The notes under the pieces were generated by a model that made no database searches, was not told where the DNA came from, and worked only from the letters and a program-made list of their open reading frames with translations. Shown in pieces: positions 8,399 to 16,429 of a DNA stretch of 48,463 nt. The translations under genes were made by a program, and so were the position numbers. The DNA comes from BOG-908 sp964242595 (GTDB lineage Bacteria; Pseudomonadota; Alphaproteobacteria; Acetobacterales; Acetobacteraceae), in assembly GCA_964242595.1 (NCBI GenBank), contig CAXTBC010000025.1, positions 1 through 48,463 on the forward strand, in the 5' to 3' direction. Every line of letters begins with the position of its first letter. Position 1 is the stretch's first letter.

Positions 8399-9649
8399 TT
8401 ACGCGGTCGGCTGGCTGGCGGTGACGTGCTGCGCTGCGGCGAAACCCGATCTGATCGCACCTTCAATAGTTGCGGGCAACCCGGTATCCGTCCAATCGCC
8501 CGCCAACACCAGATTCGGCAAGGCCGTTGTTGTAGGTGGGCGACGCTTGTGTTGCGCCGGAGTTGCAGTGAAAGTCGCCCGCTTCTCCCGGATCAGCCGG
8601 TAGAGTGGCATCTCCGCCACCATGCCGAGCGCGGTGCACACCTCCTTCCAAACCGTTGCGGCCACCGTCTCGCCCGGCTCGTCGAGCAGCCGGTTGGCCG
8701 CCGAAACTGTCACCGAAACAACGTCCTGCTTGACGAACACCCATTCGGCCAGGCCGCCGACCAGGGCCATGAAGCCGGCTTCGCCGGGCGGCGCGCTGGC
8801 CCGGAAATGCAGGTTCAGGATGGCCTCGTGCGCGTCCGGCACGCACAGCCCGGGCAGCAGGCTTGCCGCAACAGCGGCCGGCGCCGCCATCACCACAATG
8901 TCGTCCCGGGCAACCTCGACCGGCCCGGCCGGCCCGGTCAGGCCGGCCACCCGGCCCGCCTCCAGCTTCAGCGCGGCGACGCGGTGGCCGGTACGCACCG
9001 TGCCGCCCTGTGCTACCAGGTAGGAAGCGGCCGGGTCGATGAAGCTTTCCGACAGGCCATCCTTCGGCCAGCACGGCACGCATTGCGCCCCGCCCCGGGC
9101 CAGCGATTCCGCCACGATCGCCCAGAACAGCCGGGCACTGCCCGCATCGGCCGGGGTGTTCAGCGCGGAGACAGCCAGCGGCTCAATCAAGCGCTCGTAG
9201 AGCGCGTTGTGCGGCAGCAGGCCGCCGACCGTGTCCCCGGCACCAGCCAGGCGCAGCCGCAGCAGCCCGGCGTAGTCGGCCAACCGGGCGCCCGGAACGC
9301 CGCGGCCACGCGCCAGCACCCACCAGGGCAGCCGGCCGGCATTGGGCCGCAACGTCCAGCGCTCGCCGGTGCGCAAGTCCATGAACGGGAACACCGGGGC
9401 GGCAGGCCCGGCCAGCGTGGCCCGTGTACCCACCTGGTCCAGGTAGCGCATGGCTGCTCGGTTGCCGGACAGCAACAGGTGGTTGCCGTTGTCGATCCGA
9501 CAGCCGAGTTCACGGTCGAAATAGGAGCGGCAGCGCCCGCCGCATTGCGGGCCGGCCTCGTAGACCACGACACGGCGCCCGGTGCCGGTCAGCCCTAGTC
9601 CAGCGGCCAGCCCGGCCAGGCCGCCGCCTATGATGTGTGTGGTGCTCAA
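8399..9649 (-). CDS. hpnE: hydroxysqualene dehydroxylase HpnE
   Basis: This FAD enzyme reduces hydroxysqualene to squalene, the third step of the HpnCDE route from farnesyl diphosphate. The 416-residue protein begins with the dinucleotide fold IIGGGLAGLAAGL and the flavin-binding continuation YEAGPQCGGRCRSY, as in phytoene desaturase-like amine oxidases. The C-terminal end has the second FAD motif LVLAGDWTDTGLPATIEGA. The frame is open far upstream, but the TTG at 9649 is the best start: it puts STTHIIGGG at the N-terminus and has GGAGAG 8 bases upstream. No ATG is available nearby. Confidence 0.92.
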   Translation of the reverse strand: MSTTHIIGGGLAGLAAGLGLTGTGRRVVVYEAGPQCGGRCRSYFDRELGCRIDNGNHLLLSGNRAAMRYLDQVGTRATLAGPAAPVFPFMDLRTGERWTLRPNAGRLPWWVLARGRGVPGARLADYAGLLRLRLAGAGDTVGGLLPHNALYERLIEPLAVSALNTPADAGSARLFWAIVAESLARGGAQCVPCWPKDGLSESFIDPAASYLVAQGGTVRTGHRVAALKLEAGRVAGLTGPAGPVEVARDDIVVMAAPAAVAASLLPGLCVPDAHEAILNLHFRASAPPGEAGFMALVGGLAEWVFVKQDVVSVTVSAANRLLDEPGETVAATVWKEVCTALGMVAEMPLYRLIREKRATFTATPAQHKRRPPTTTALPNLVLAGDWTDTGLPATIEGAIRSGFAAAQHVTASQPTA

Positions 9650-9663
9650 ATGATCTCTCTCCA

Positions 9664-9791
9664 GGCAAGGCGTTCTTTTTCGAGAAAAGAACCAAAAAGC
9701 TTTTGCTCCCTGTCGGGTGCTGGCGGAGATAGGCGCGCCCAACGAATAAAGCTTTTTGGTTCTTTTTCTCGAAAAGAAGGCCTTCCTTGCC
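9664..9791. repeat. family A element, both arms (A3)
   Basis: The left arm gttctttttcgagaaaagaac and the right arm ggttctttttctcgaaaagaagg flank a spacer with gctccctgtcggg. It fills the gap between the hpnD stop and the hpnE translation start. Confidence 0.87.
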
Positions 9792-9792
9792 T

Positions 9793-10677
9793 TCAACCGA
9801 ACCCGTAACGCGCCATGATCAGCAGCTTCTCCCATTTGGGAACGGACACCGCCTGCTCCGGCCGGCTCCAGCCACGCCGCTCCAGCCGCGCCAGCACCGC
9901 CGTGTAGGTCGCCGCCATCAGCCGGGCTGGCTTCATGGCCGCCCGGTTGCAGCGCGCCATCGCGGCCCACGCGTCGCTGAAATGCTGATGAGCCTGGCGG
10001 GCGGCGCGGGCGCACACCGCTGGTAATTGCGGGCTGGCCAGGGCGGCGGCCGGCTCGGGCGGCACGCCCACCATCGCCAGCCACTCGCGCGGCAGGTAAA
10101 GCCGGCCGCGCCAGGCGTCCTCGCCCAGGTCGCGCAGGATGTTGGTCAGTTGCAGAGCGCGGCCCAGATGGTGCGCCACCTCGTCGGCCGCCGGCGAATC
10201 GTCGCCGAAGCAACGTACAGAGAGCCGCCCCACCGCCGAGGCCACCCGGTCGCAATACAGGTCCAGCGTGTCGAAGGCCGGCGCCACGATCACCGTCTCG
10301 GCGTCCATCTGCATGCCGTCGATCACCGCGAGGAAGTCCGCTCGGCGCAGCCCGAAGCGTTGTGCCGCCAGCAGCAGCAGCCGGGTCACCGCGCCGTCGT
10401 CGCCGTCCGCCTCCAGCGGCCCCGGCGTCTGGCCGGCCGTCACCGCCTCGATGCGCGCGCGCCAGGCATCCAGCTGGGCGCGCTTCTGCGCCATCGGCGC
10501 CGGCTCGTCGGCGATGTCGTCCACCAGCCGGCAGAAAGCGTAGACAGCGTACATCGCCGTGCGCCGGTCCGGCTTGAGCACCGCCATGCCGCGGTAGAAC
10601 GAGGTGCCGGACGCGCGCACCACGCGGGTCACCGCGTCCAGGTCGGCCTGGGTGGCGCCGAGCGGCGTCGCCCTCAC
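9793..10677 (-). CDS. hpnD: presqualene diphosphate synthase HpnD
   Basis: This enzyme condenses two farnesyl diphosphates to presqualene diphosphate. The 294-residue protein has the two aspartate-rich motifs of the squalene/phytoene synthase family: DDIAD at 53-57 and DLGED at 183-187. The GTG start at 10677 overlaps the hpnC stop as GTGA; the resulting start RATPLGATQADLDAV fits relatives. Longer readings run through hpnC in another frame and are not coding. A family A element follows the stop directly. Confidence 0.95.
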   Translation of the reverse strand: MRATPLGATQADLDAVTRVVRASGTSFYRGMAVLKPDRRTAMYAVYAFCRLVDDIADEPAPMAQKRAQLDAWRARIEAVTAGQTPGPLEADGDDGAVTRLLLLAAQRFGLRRADFLAVIDGMQMDAETVIVAPAFDTLDLYCDRVASAVGRLSVRCFGDDSPAADEVAHHLGRALQLTNILRDLGEDAWRGRLYLPREWLAMVGVPPEPAAALASPQLPAVCARAARQAHQHFSDAWAAMARCNRAAMKPARLMAATYTAVLARLERRGWSRPEQAVSVPKWEKLLIMARYGFG

Positions 10678-11531
10678 GCCGCCGCCCGCAGGTAGCTGGC
10701 CGCCCCGGCCAGGCTGGCCGCCACGTCCGTGCGGCGCAGCTTCACACGCGTTGCCAGCGGGTCGCCGGCTCGCAGCCGGCGGGCCAACCGCTGGGACAGG
10801 CCCACGATCACGCCCGTCTCCAGCCGCAGCCGCAGGTCGCGCACCCGGCGCGGCAGCCTGGCCCCTTCGGCGTTCAGCTTGTCGCACTCGTCGAGCAGCT
10901 GGCCGATCACCCGGCGCAGCTCGGACGTCTCGGCCGGGCGGCGCACATCGTCCACGTCGGCGCCGGCCTGGCCCAGCCAGTCCTGCGGCAGGTAGCAGCG
11001 GTCCAGCCCGGCCAGGTCGCGCGCCATGTCCTGCAGGTGGTTGAGCACCTGCAGCGCGGCGCTCAGCGCGTCCGAGGGGCCCACGCAATCGGCCGCCTCG
11101 CCGTGCAGCGCCAGCACGTGGCGGCCCACAGGCATGGCGGAATCCCGGCAATAGTCCAGCAGCTCGGCCCAGCTCGCGTAGCGGGTCTTGGTCGCGTCCT
11201 GCCGGAACGCGGCGAGCAGGCCGCGCGCGTGGGCGTCGGTGACACCGGTCACCGCCAGGCTGCGGCGCAGTCCGGCGGCTGATGGCGACCCGGCCTGCGC
11301 CTGCCCGGTCAGCACTGCCTCCATCACGCCCAGCCGGGCCAGCTTGTCGTCGGCCGCCAAAGTTGGGCTGTCGGCGATGTCGTCGGCGTTGCGGGCGAAG
11401 GCGTAGAAGGCGTGCACGTGCGGGCGCAGCGCCGGCCGCACCAGCAGCGATCCCACTGGAAAGTTCTCCTGGCCACGGTCCTTGCCTGACCAGGCCTCCA
11501 CATCCGCGACCTGGCTGTCAGCCCCGCTCAT
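10674..11531 (-). CDS. hpnC: hydroxysqualene synthase HpnC
   Basis: HpnC converts presqualene diphosphate to hydroxysqualene. The 285-residue protein is a squalene/phytoene synthase paralogue of its neighbour HpnD. Its first aspartate-rich motif is DDIAD at 50-54 and its second runs from Asp168 to Asp172 (DMARD). The N-terminal WSGKDRGQENFPVGS is typical of HpnC. The ATG at 11531 overlaps the hpnB stop as ATGA, so hpnB, hpnC and hpnD are translationally linked. Confidence 0.95.
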   Translation of the reverse strand: MSGADSQVADVEAWSGKDRGQENFPVGSLLVRPALRPHVHAFYAFARNADDIADSPTLAADDKLARLGVMEAVLTGQAQAGSPSAAGLRRSLAVTGVTDAHARGLLAAFRQDATKTRYASWAELLDYCRDSAMPVGRHVLALHGEAADCVGPSDALSAALQVLNHLQDMARDLAGLDRCYLPQDWLGQAGADVDDVRRPAETSELRRVIGQLLDECDKLNAEGARLPRRVRDLRLRLETGVIVGLSQRLARRLRAGDPLATRVKLRRTDVAASLAGAASYLRAAA

Positions 11532-12628
11532 CCGTGGTACGCCCGCTGCTTCCAGATCACGCCCCGCCCCCGGTAATGGTCGGCCGCCGAACCCAGCGTG
11601 GCGGCGACGTAGAACATCGCGGCCAGTGGCAGGCAGGCCGCCCAGGCGAACGCCAGGCCGAAGCGGCGCAGCGTCGGCAGGTAGGCGGCCGTCATCGCCG
11701 CCCAGCCGAGCAGCCCGGCCAGCCGGACCGCGCCGTGCCCGAACAGCGCGGCCAGCGGCGGCGTCAGCCAGACCAGCGCCATGCCCGCCACCGTGGCAGC
11801 CAGCAGCCACGGCGAGTAGCCGAGCTGCACGAACGCGCAGCGCGCCACCATGCGCCAGACGTCCACCGGCCGCCGGTAAGGGCGGATGCTGGCAGCCAGG
11901 CGCGAGTGGCCCAACCAGATACGGCCGCCCTTCTTTACCCGGCGCGCCAGCGTCACGTCGTCGATCAGCGCGCCGCGCATCGCCTCGATGCCGCCGACCC
12001 GGGCCAGCGCCTCGGCACGGATCAGCACCGTGCCGCCGGCGGCGGCGGCCATCGGGTTGCCGGGGTCGTTCACCCAGGCGAAGGGATAGAGGAGCTGGAA
12101 GAAGAACACGAAGGGCGGCACCAGCGCGTGCTCGGCCGCGCTCTCGCAATGCAGCGCCACCATCTCGGAAGCCATGTCCAGGCCGTGCGACTCCAGCTGG
12201 GCCACCAGGGTCGCCAGGTGCAGCGGCGCGTGCCTGATGTCGGCGTCCGTCAGCAGCAGCAGCCTGGCATGGCCCGCGGCCTGGATGCCCTGGTGCAGCG
12301 CCCACAATTTGCCGCTCCAGCCCGGCGGGTGCGCCGCCCCGCGGATCACCGTCAGCCGCGCATCCCCGATGCCGTCTGCCAGCGCGCCGGTGCCGTCGCT
12401 GCTCAGATCGTCCACCAGGATCACGCGCAACGCACCGTTGTAGTCCTGGGCCAGCAGGCTTGTCAGGCAGGTGAGGATGCTCTCGGCCTCGTTGCGCGCC
12501 GGCACCACCACCGTCACGGCGGGCATCGGGCGGGTGGCGGGCAGGGGAAGCAGGGTGGGGCCTTGCTGCCAGAAGGCGCCATGACCGAACAGCAGGTACA
12601 CCCAGATGGCCAAGGCAAGGTAAGTCAA
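11528..12628 (-). CDS. hpnB: hopanoid-associated glycosyltransferase HpnB
   Basis: This is a family 2 glycosyltransferase of 366 residues found in hopanoid clusters; its exact acceptor is not settled. An N-terminal hydrophobic segment leads to the nucleotide-sugar fold (VVVPARNEAES at 41-50, LVDDLSSDGT at 71-80), with the metal-binding DAD at 128-130. Several hydrophobic segments follow after about residue 250. It starts at TTG (12628), and that codon is the outer tip of the adjoining family A repeat. The repeat also supplies AGAAG about 8 bases upstream. No other in-frame start gives the N-terminal membrane segment. Confidence 0.9.
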   Translation of the reverse strand: MTYLALAIWVYLLFGHGAFWQQGPTLLPLPATRPMPAVTVVVPARNEAESILTCLTSLLAQDYNGALRVILVDDLSSDGTGALADGIGDARLTVIRGAAHPPGWSGKLWALHQGIQAAGHARLLLLTDADIRHAPLHLATLVAQLESHGLDMASEMVALHCESAAEHALVPPFVFFFQLLYPFAWVNDPGNPMAAAAGGTVLIRAEALARVGGIEAMRGALIDDVTLARRVKKGGRIWLGHSRLAASIRPYRRPVDVWRMVARCAFVQLGYSPWLLAATVAGMALVWLTPPLAALFGHGAVRLAGLLGWAAMTAAYLPTLRRFGLAFAWAACLPLAAMFYVAATLGSAADHYRGRGVIWKQRAYHG

Positions 12629-12758
12629 GAAAGCACTTCTTTTCTGAAGAAAAGAAGCAAAAGACTTTGACTCCGCTGTCGTGCGCTAGCCCTGGACCAC
12701 CCGACAGGGAGCAAAAGTTTTTTGGTTCTTTTTTTCAAAAAAGAACGCCTTCCTTGAA
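12626..12758. repeat. family A element, both arms (A4)
   Basis: The left arm is CTTCTTTTCTGAAGAAAAGAAG and the right arm is GTTCTTTTTTTCAAAAAAGAAC. The inner spacer keeps ctgtcg and cgacaggg as paired ends. The element contains the TTG start of hpnB at one end and the last codons and TGA stop of hpnA at the other. Confidence 0.88.
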
Positions 12759-13730
12759 CCACGCTACCGCATCACGCACCGCCGCCTCCGCCGGCCGAGG
12801 CGCATACCCCAGCTCGGCCCGCGCCTTGGCACTCGAGAAAAACATCTTCTTGCGCGCCATCGCCAGCGTCTCGCGCGTCACAACCGGCTCCACGCCGAAC
12901 CGCGCTAGCGCCTCGCAGGCCAGCGCCAGCGGATACAGCGGCGCCAGAGGCAGCTTCACCCGCGGCGGCTTGCGGCCGGCGGCCTGGCTGACCAGCGCGA
13001 ACAAATCGCCCAGCGCGAAGTCCTCGCCGCCCAGGATGTAGCGTTCGCCGACTACGCCGCGCTCCAGCGCCAGCGCGTGGCCCTCGGCCACGTCGTCCAC
13101 GTGCACGATGTTCAGGCCGGTCTCCACGTAGGCGGGCATGCGGCCCAGCGCTGCGTCGCGGATCATCTTGCCGGTGGGCGTGGGCTTAATGTCGCGCGGG
13201 CCCACCGGCGTGGAGGGGTTCACGATCACCACCGGCATCGCGTGCTCGCGCACCAGGGCGAGCACGGCCTGCTCGGCGTGGTATTTGGATTGCTTGTAGT
13301 GGCCGACGATCTTGTCCGGGTGCACCGGCGTGGTCTCGTCGGCCACCGTGCCGTCGCCCACCAGGCCGAGGGCGGCCACGCTGCTGCAATACACCATGCG
13401 CTCCACGCCGCGGGACTGCGCGGCCAGCAGCAAGGCGCGGGTGCCGTCCACGTTGGCCTGCATCATCCGGGCGGGGTCGGGCACCCACAGCCGGTAATCC
13501 GCCGCCACGTGCACCAGATAGCGGCAGCCCTCGGCGGCGGCGGCCAGCGAGGCGGGGTCGGTCAGGTCGCCCTCGGCCAGCTCGGCCGGCAGGCCGGCTA
13601 TGTTGCGCCGGTCCCCGCCCGGCCGCACCAGCAGGCGCAGCGCGTGGCCACGCGCTAGCAACACGCGGGCGACGGCGGAGCCCACGAAGCCGGTGGCGCC
13701 GGTGACGAGGGTGAGGGGGGACGACGACAT
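12735..13730 (-). CDS. hpnA: hopanoid-associated sugar epimerase HpnA
   Basis: This is an extended short-chain dehydrogenase/epimerase of 331 residues, the first gene of the hpn run. The NAD(P)-binding loop is TGATGFVG (10-17) and the catalytic pair is Tyr145 and Lys149 in YKQSK. The substrate in hopanoid synthesis is unknown. The ATG at 13730 gives the conserved start SSSPLTLVTGATGFVG; an upstream extension to 13802 lacks family resemblance. The last residues KEGVLF and the stop are encoded by the family A element, so the repeat has trimmed or replaced the original 3' end. Confidence 0.92.
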   Translation of the reverse strand: MSSSPLTLVTGATGFVGSAVARVLLARGHALRLLVRPGGDRRNIAGLPAELAEGDLTDPASLAAAAEGCRYLVHVAADYRLWVPDPARMMQANVDGTRALLLAAQSRGVERMVYCSSVAALGLVGDGTVADETTPVHPDKIVGHYKQSKYHAEQAVLALVREHAMPVVIVNPSTPVGPRDIKPTPTGKMIRDAALGRMPAYVETGLNIVHVDDVAEGHALALERGVVGERYILGGEDFALGDLFALVSQAAGRKPPRVKLPLAPLYPLALACEALARFGVEPVVTRETLAMARKKMFFSSAKARAELGYAPRPAEAAVRDAVAWFKEGVLF

Positions 13731-13902
13731 GGGACGCTTCCTAGCCGATGGATCACCCAAAGCCCAAGCCACCCTGAAGATGCATCGGCTGCGCCTGTGC
13801 ATACGTTTGGCTGCCGTGCCGAACCGCTAGCGAGCGCTGTGTGAACCGGCCGTGACTTAGCTGCTTGATATCGAAAGCTTCGAGTTCCTAATCTACCCCG
13901 CC
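13731..13902. promoter_or_regulatory. divergent promoter region hpnA / marR with a candidate operator
   Basis: These 172 bp separate hpnA from a divergent MarR-family gene. At 13871-13883 the sequence tcgaaagcttcga is a perfect 5+3+5 inverted repeat (TCGAA, AGC, TTCGA) ending 19 bases before the marR ATG. That is a plausible operator for autoregulation and for the hpn run. I cannot identify promoter boxes with confidence. Confidence 0.45.
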
Positions 13903-14400
13903 ATGACCCGAACGCGCGACCTGCTGACCAACATCGTCATCCTCGCCCGGCTGATCCGGACCGAGGCGGACCGCCGCGCCCGCGCCCACGGAATGACGCG
14001 CGCGCAGTGGACGCTGCTGATCCGCCTGGAAGCGCAACCCGGCCTGTTGCAGAAGGAACTTGCCGAGATCCTGGAAGTGGAGCCCATCACGGTGGCGCGC
14101 CTGGTGGACCGGCTCGAGGCCCGCGGCATGGTTGAGCGCCGAGCCGACCCTGGCGACCGCCGCTGCTGGCGCCTGCACCTGACCGAGGCCGCCCGTCCGC
14201 TGCTGGGCGAAATCGACACGAACCTGACCGACCTGGCGAACAGCCTGTGCACGGGGCTGGACGGCGGTAGCCTGGCGGCGACCAGCGCCTGCCTCATGCA
14301 GATGCGCGAGCGGGCCCAGGACCAGCGCAACGCCGCCGGCGACCCTCTCCCCTGCGATACGCCGGCGTGCGAGCCGGCGGCGCTGGAGCCTGTCGGCTGA
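13903..14400 (+). CDS. MarR-family transcriptional regulator
   Basis: The protein has 165 residues with the MarR winged-helix layout. It has an N-terminal dimerisation helix and the phrase MTRAQWTLLIRLE at 31-43. The recognition region LLQKELAEILEVEPITVARLVDRLEARGMVERR follows (48-80), then the wing DPGDRRCWRLHLT. MarR proteins usually repress a divergent gene and release DNA on binding a small ligand. The position opposite hpnA suggests it controls the hopanoid run, which is inference. The ATG at 13903 has no evident Shine-Dalgarno. Confidence 0.88.
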   Translation: MTRTRDLLTNIVILARLIRTEADRRARAHGMTRAQWTLLIRLEAQPGLLQKELAEILEVEPITVARLVDRLEARGMVERRADPGDRRCWRLHLTEAARPLLGEIDTNLTDLANSLCTGLDGGSLAATSACLMQMRERAQDQRNAAGDPLPCDTPACEPAALEPVG

Positions 14401-14431
14401 ACCGCCGCACTCACGCCACGCAGCAGGACGC

Positions 14432-14716
14432 ATGAGCGACATCATCCGCCTACCCGCCAGCCGCGACGACACGATCTGGGCCGTGGTTGCCTCGCTGGGC
14501 AAGACCGACCGCATCGCCGACATCTACCCGAACCGCACCGCCGCCTTGGCCGACCGCGTGTGGCGCGAGCAGCAGGTGGCCGCCTATGCCGGCCTGCTGC
14601 GCGGGGTGCGCCAGCCGGTGCCGCGCTACAGCGTGGCGCCGATCCGGCGCGCGGACCTGCCCCGCGCTTGGCGACCTCTGCCAGCGCTGGGGTTTTTGCG
14701 CGGGCAGTTCGTTTGA
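14432..14716 (+). CDS. small hypothetical protein downstream of marR
   Basis: I do not recognise this 94-residue protein. It starts 31 bases after the marR stop with AGGA 5 bases before the ATG at 14432, so it may be co-transcribed. The sequence is basic and soluble, with no signal peptide or membrane segment. The first half (DDTIWAVVASLGKTDRIADIYPNR) is plausible protein; the rest is arginine- and proline-rich. A family B element begins 33 bases after its stop. Confidence 0.5.
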   Translation: MSDIIRLPASRDDTIWAVVASLGKTDRIADIYPNRTAALADRVWREQQVAAYAGLLRGVRQPVPRYSVAPIRRADLPRAWRPLPALGFLRGQFV

Positions 14717-14748
14717 GGGTGCGGTAGGGAACGCCGGTAAGGAGACCG

Positions 14749-14960
14749 TAAGCAAGCATGGGGCTCTGCCCCAAACCCCGCTGGGACCTCGAGGCTCCAC
14801 ACCGCCATCTCTTAGGCAGACGGGTTTTAGGGTCATACCGTGAGTGGAGCGGTGCCAGGCAAAGTCATCATCGGTAGAACCTGCTTAAAACCTAGACAGT
14901 TGGGGGTCTGGGGCCTCGAGGCCCCAGCGGGGTTTGGGGCAGAGCCCCATTCTTGCTTGC
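14749..14960. repeat. family B element, both arms (B2)
   Basis: The left arm aagcaagcatggggctctgc... and the right arm ...ggggcagagccccattcttgctt are inverted copies around a spacer of about 90 bases. The right arm contains a perfect 20-base palindrome with ctcgag at its centre (14908-14927). It fills most of the gap between the small unknown and selD, whose 3' ends converge here. Confidence 0.88.
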
Positions 14961-15057
14961 GGGTCACTACCTCCGACCACTCTGACTAGAAGACACACCC
15001 CGGGGTGCGCCGGTGGAAAGTAACGCGGGCTCGCCCCGTCGTCGCCACGGGCGCCAG

Positions 15058-16101
15058 TCAGGCGATGGACAATCCGGCAGGACCCTCGACAAAGGTCCCG
15101 ACCACCGCGGCGCAGTCGAAGCCGCGCACTGCCGCCCGATCCAGGACGGCAGGCACCGCATCGGGATGGACGGCGATCAGCAGGCCGCCGCTGGTCTGCG
15201 GGTCGCACAGGAGGTCGCTGGCCCACGGCGGCAGGTCGCGGCCGAGCGTGACTTCGTCGCCGCAACTCGCCCAGTTGCGCCCCGAGGCGCCGGTCTTAGT
15301 TCCATCGGCAGCGAGATAAGCCACGCCAGGCAGGATGGGCAACGCCGCAAAGCGGATCTGGCAGCCCAGCCTGGCCGGGCGCGTCATCTCCAGCGCGTGG
15401 CCGACGAGGCCGAACCCGGTCACGTCGGTAAGTGCGTGGACGCCAGCGATGTCCGGCATGTCGGCACCGAGGGTGTTGAGCCGCGTCGTCGAGGCGACCA
15501 TCTCCCGGTAGAGCGCATCGGGAAGTTCGCCACGCTTGAGAGCCGCACCATAGATGCCGACGCCGAGCCCCTTGGTCAGGATGAGTGCGTCGCCTGCCTG
15601 CGCCCCGACGTTGCGCAGCACACGATCGGGACGCACCAGGCCGATCGCGACAAGGCCGTAGATCGGCTCCGGGCTGTCGATCGAGTGGCCCCCCGCGACC
15701 GGGATGCCTGCGGCAGCACACACCCCGGCACCCCCCGCCAGGATCGCCTGGACCGTCTCGACCGGGATCCTGTCGACCGGCATGCCGACGATGGCGAGGG
15801 CGAAGAGCGGCGTGCCGCCCATGGCGTACACGTCGGACAGGGCGTTGGTGGCAGCGATGCGGCCGAAATCGCCCGGGTCGTCGACGATCGGGGTGAAGAA
15901 GTCGGTCGTCGCGATGATCGCCTGCGTGTCGTTCAAGCGATAGACTGCCGCGTCGTCGCCCGTCTCAAGGCCCACCATCATGTTTGCGTAAGGTTGCGCC
16001 GCGGGCATGGTGGCCAGGATTTGCCGCAGCACCGAGGGCGAGAGCTTGCAGCCGCAGCCGCCGCCATGGGCCAGCGATGTCAGACGGAACGGTGCGTTCA
16101 T
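15058..16101 (-). CDS. selD: selenide, water dikinase (selenophosphate synthetase)
   Basis: SelD makes selenophosphate from selenide and ATP for selenocysteine and selenouridine synthesis. The 347-residue protein has the N-terminal glycine-rich loop HGGGCGCK with catalytic Cys16 and Lys19. It is therefore the cysteine form, not a selenoprotein. The ATP-binding ETGDDAAVY and the C-terminal CDPQTSGGLLIAV are both present. The ATG at 16101 has GGGAG 8 bases upstream; a TTG 18 bases earlier is less likely. No selA, selB or mnmH lies in the window. Base composition looks lower in G+C than its neighbours, and repeats flank it, so acquisition by transfer is possible. Confidence 0.93.
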   Translation of the reverse strand: MNAPFRLTSLAHGGGCGCKLSPSVLRQILATMPAAQPYANMMVGLETGDDAAVYRLNDTQAIIATTDFFTPIVDDPGDFGRIAATNALSDVYAMGGTPLFALAIVGMPVDRIPVETVQAILAGGAGVCAAAGIPVAGGHSIDSPEPIYGLVAIGLVRPDRVLRNVGAQAGDALILTKGLGVGIYGAALKRGELPDALYREMVASTTRLNTLGADMPDIAGVHALTDVTGFGLVGHALEMTRPARLGCQIRFAALPILPGVAYLAADGTKTGASGRNWASCGDEVTLGRDLPPWASDLLCDPQTSGGLLIAVHPDAVPAVLDRAAVRGFDCAAVVGTFVEGPAGLSIA

Positions 16102-16209
16102 GGGGGGCTCCCAGGCCAAGTCTCTGGCACGACTTCGCGCCCGAAGGGCGCACTTCCGGTAGATGTGCCCGTTGCCGCCGATTGCTCAACGGGCAAGCGC
16201 CTCGGCACG

Positions 16210-16262
16210 GTGAAAGCGGAAGCTGCTGTGTCTTTTCCCGAGGAAGAGGCCTTGCTTGCCTT
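16210..16262. repeat. probable degenerate family A right arm (A16)
   Basis: The stretch tcttttcccgaggaaga folds like an arm of family A and continues ggccttgcttgcc, the usual outer tip. The A/T runs are interrupted by C and G. It is a likely relic or diverged single arm upstream of the SRP RNA. The remainder of 16102-16290 shows nothing else I can name. Confidence 0.4.
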
Positions 16263-16290
16263 CCGCGCCGCCAGGCCCGATATTCCCGAC

Positions 16291-16387
16291 GGGAGGCCAG
16301 CGCGGACGGGCGCCCTGCCAACCCGGTCAGGTCCGGAAGGAAGCAGCCGCAGTGGGTCAACGCACGGGTCGTTTGTTGGCCTCCCAC
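16291..16387 (+). ncRNA. ffs: signal recognition particle RNA (small bacterial type)
   Basis: The diagnostic Alu-less SRP core is at 16325-16348: ggtcaggtccggaaggaagc, then agcc. It forms the Ffh-binding loop and tetraloop. The ends gggaggcca (16291) and tggcctccc (to 16385) pair to close the molecule, giving about 97 bases. The RNA assembles with Ffh for cotranslational targeting to the membrane. A position directly upstream of dnaX is typical. The exact termini are inferred from the pairing. Confidence 0.92.
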
Positions 16388-16429
16388 CCAAACTAGCCGC
16401 GTTGGCGGCCAAGGGGCCCGCCAGCACCC

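Noticed and set aside
7658..9598. Long open frame of about 646 codons on the plus strand across shc and hpnE
   Set aside because: It is antisense to two clear genes, is rich in His, Arg, Gln and Gly as expected of GC-rich shadow frames, and has no family resemblance. The same holds for other long antisense frames, such as 36190-38016 against pnp.
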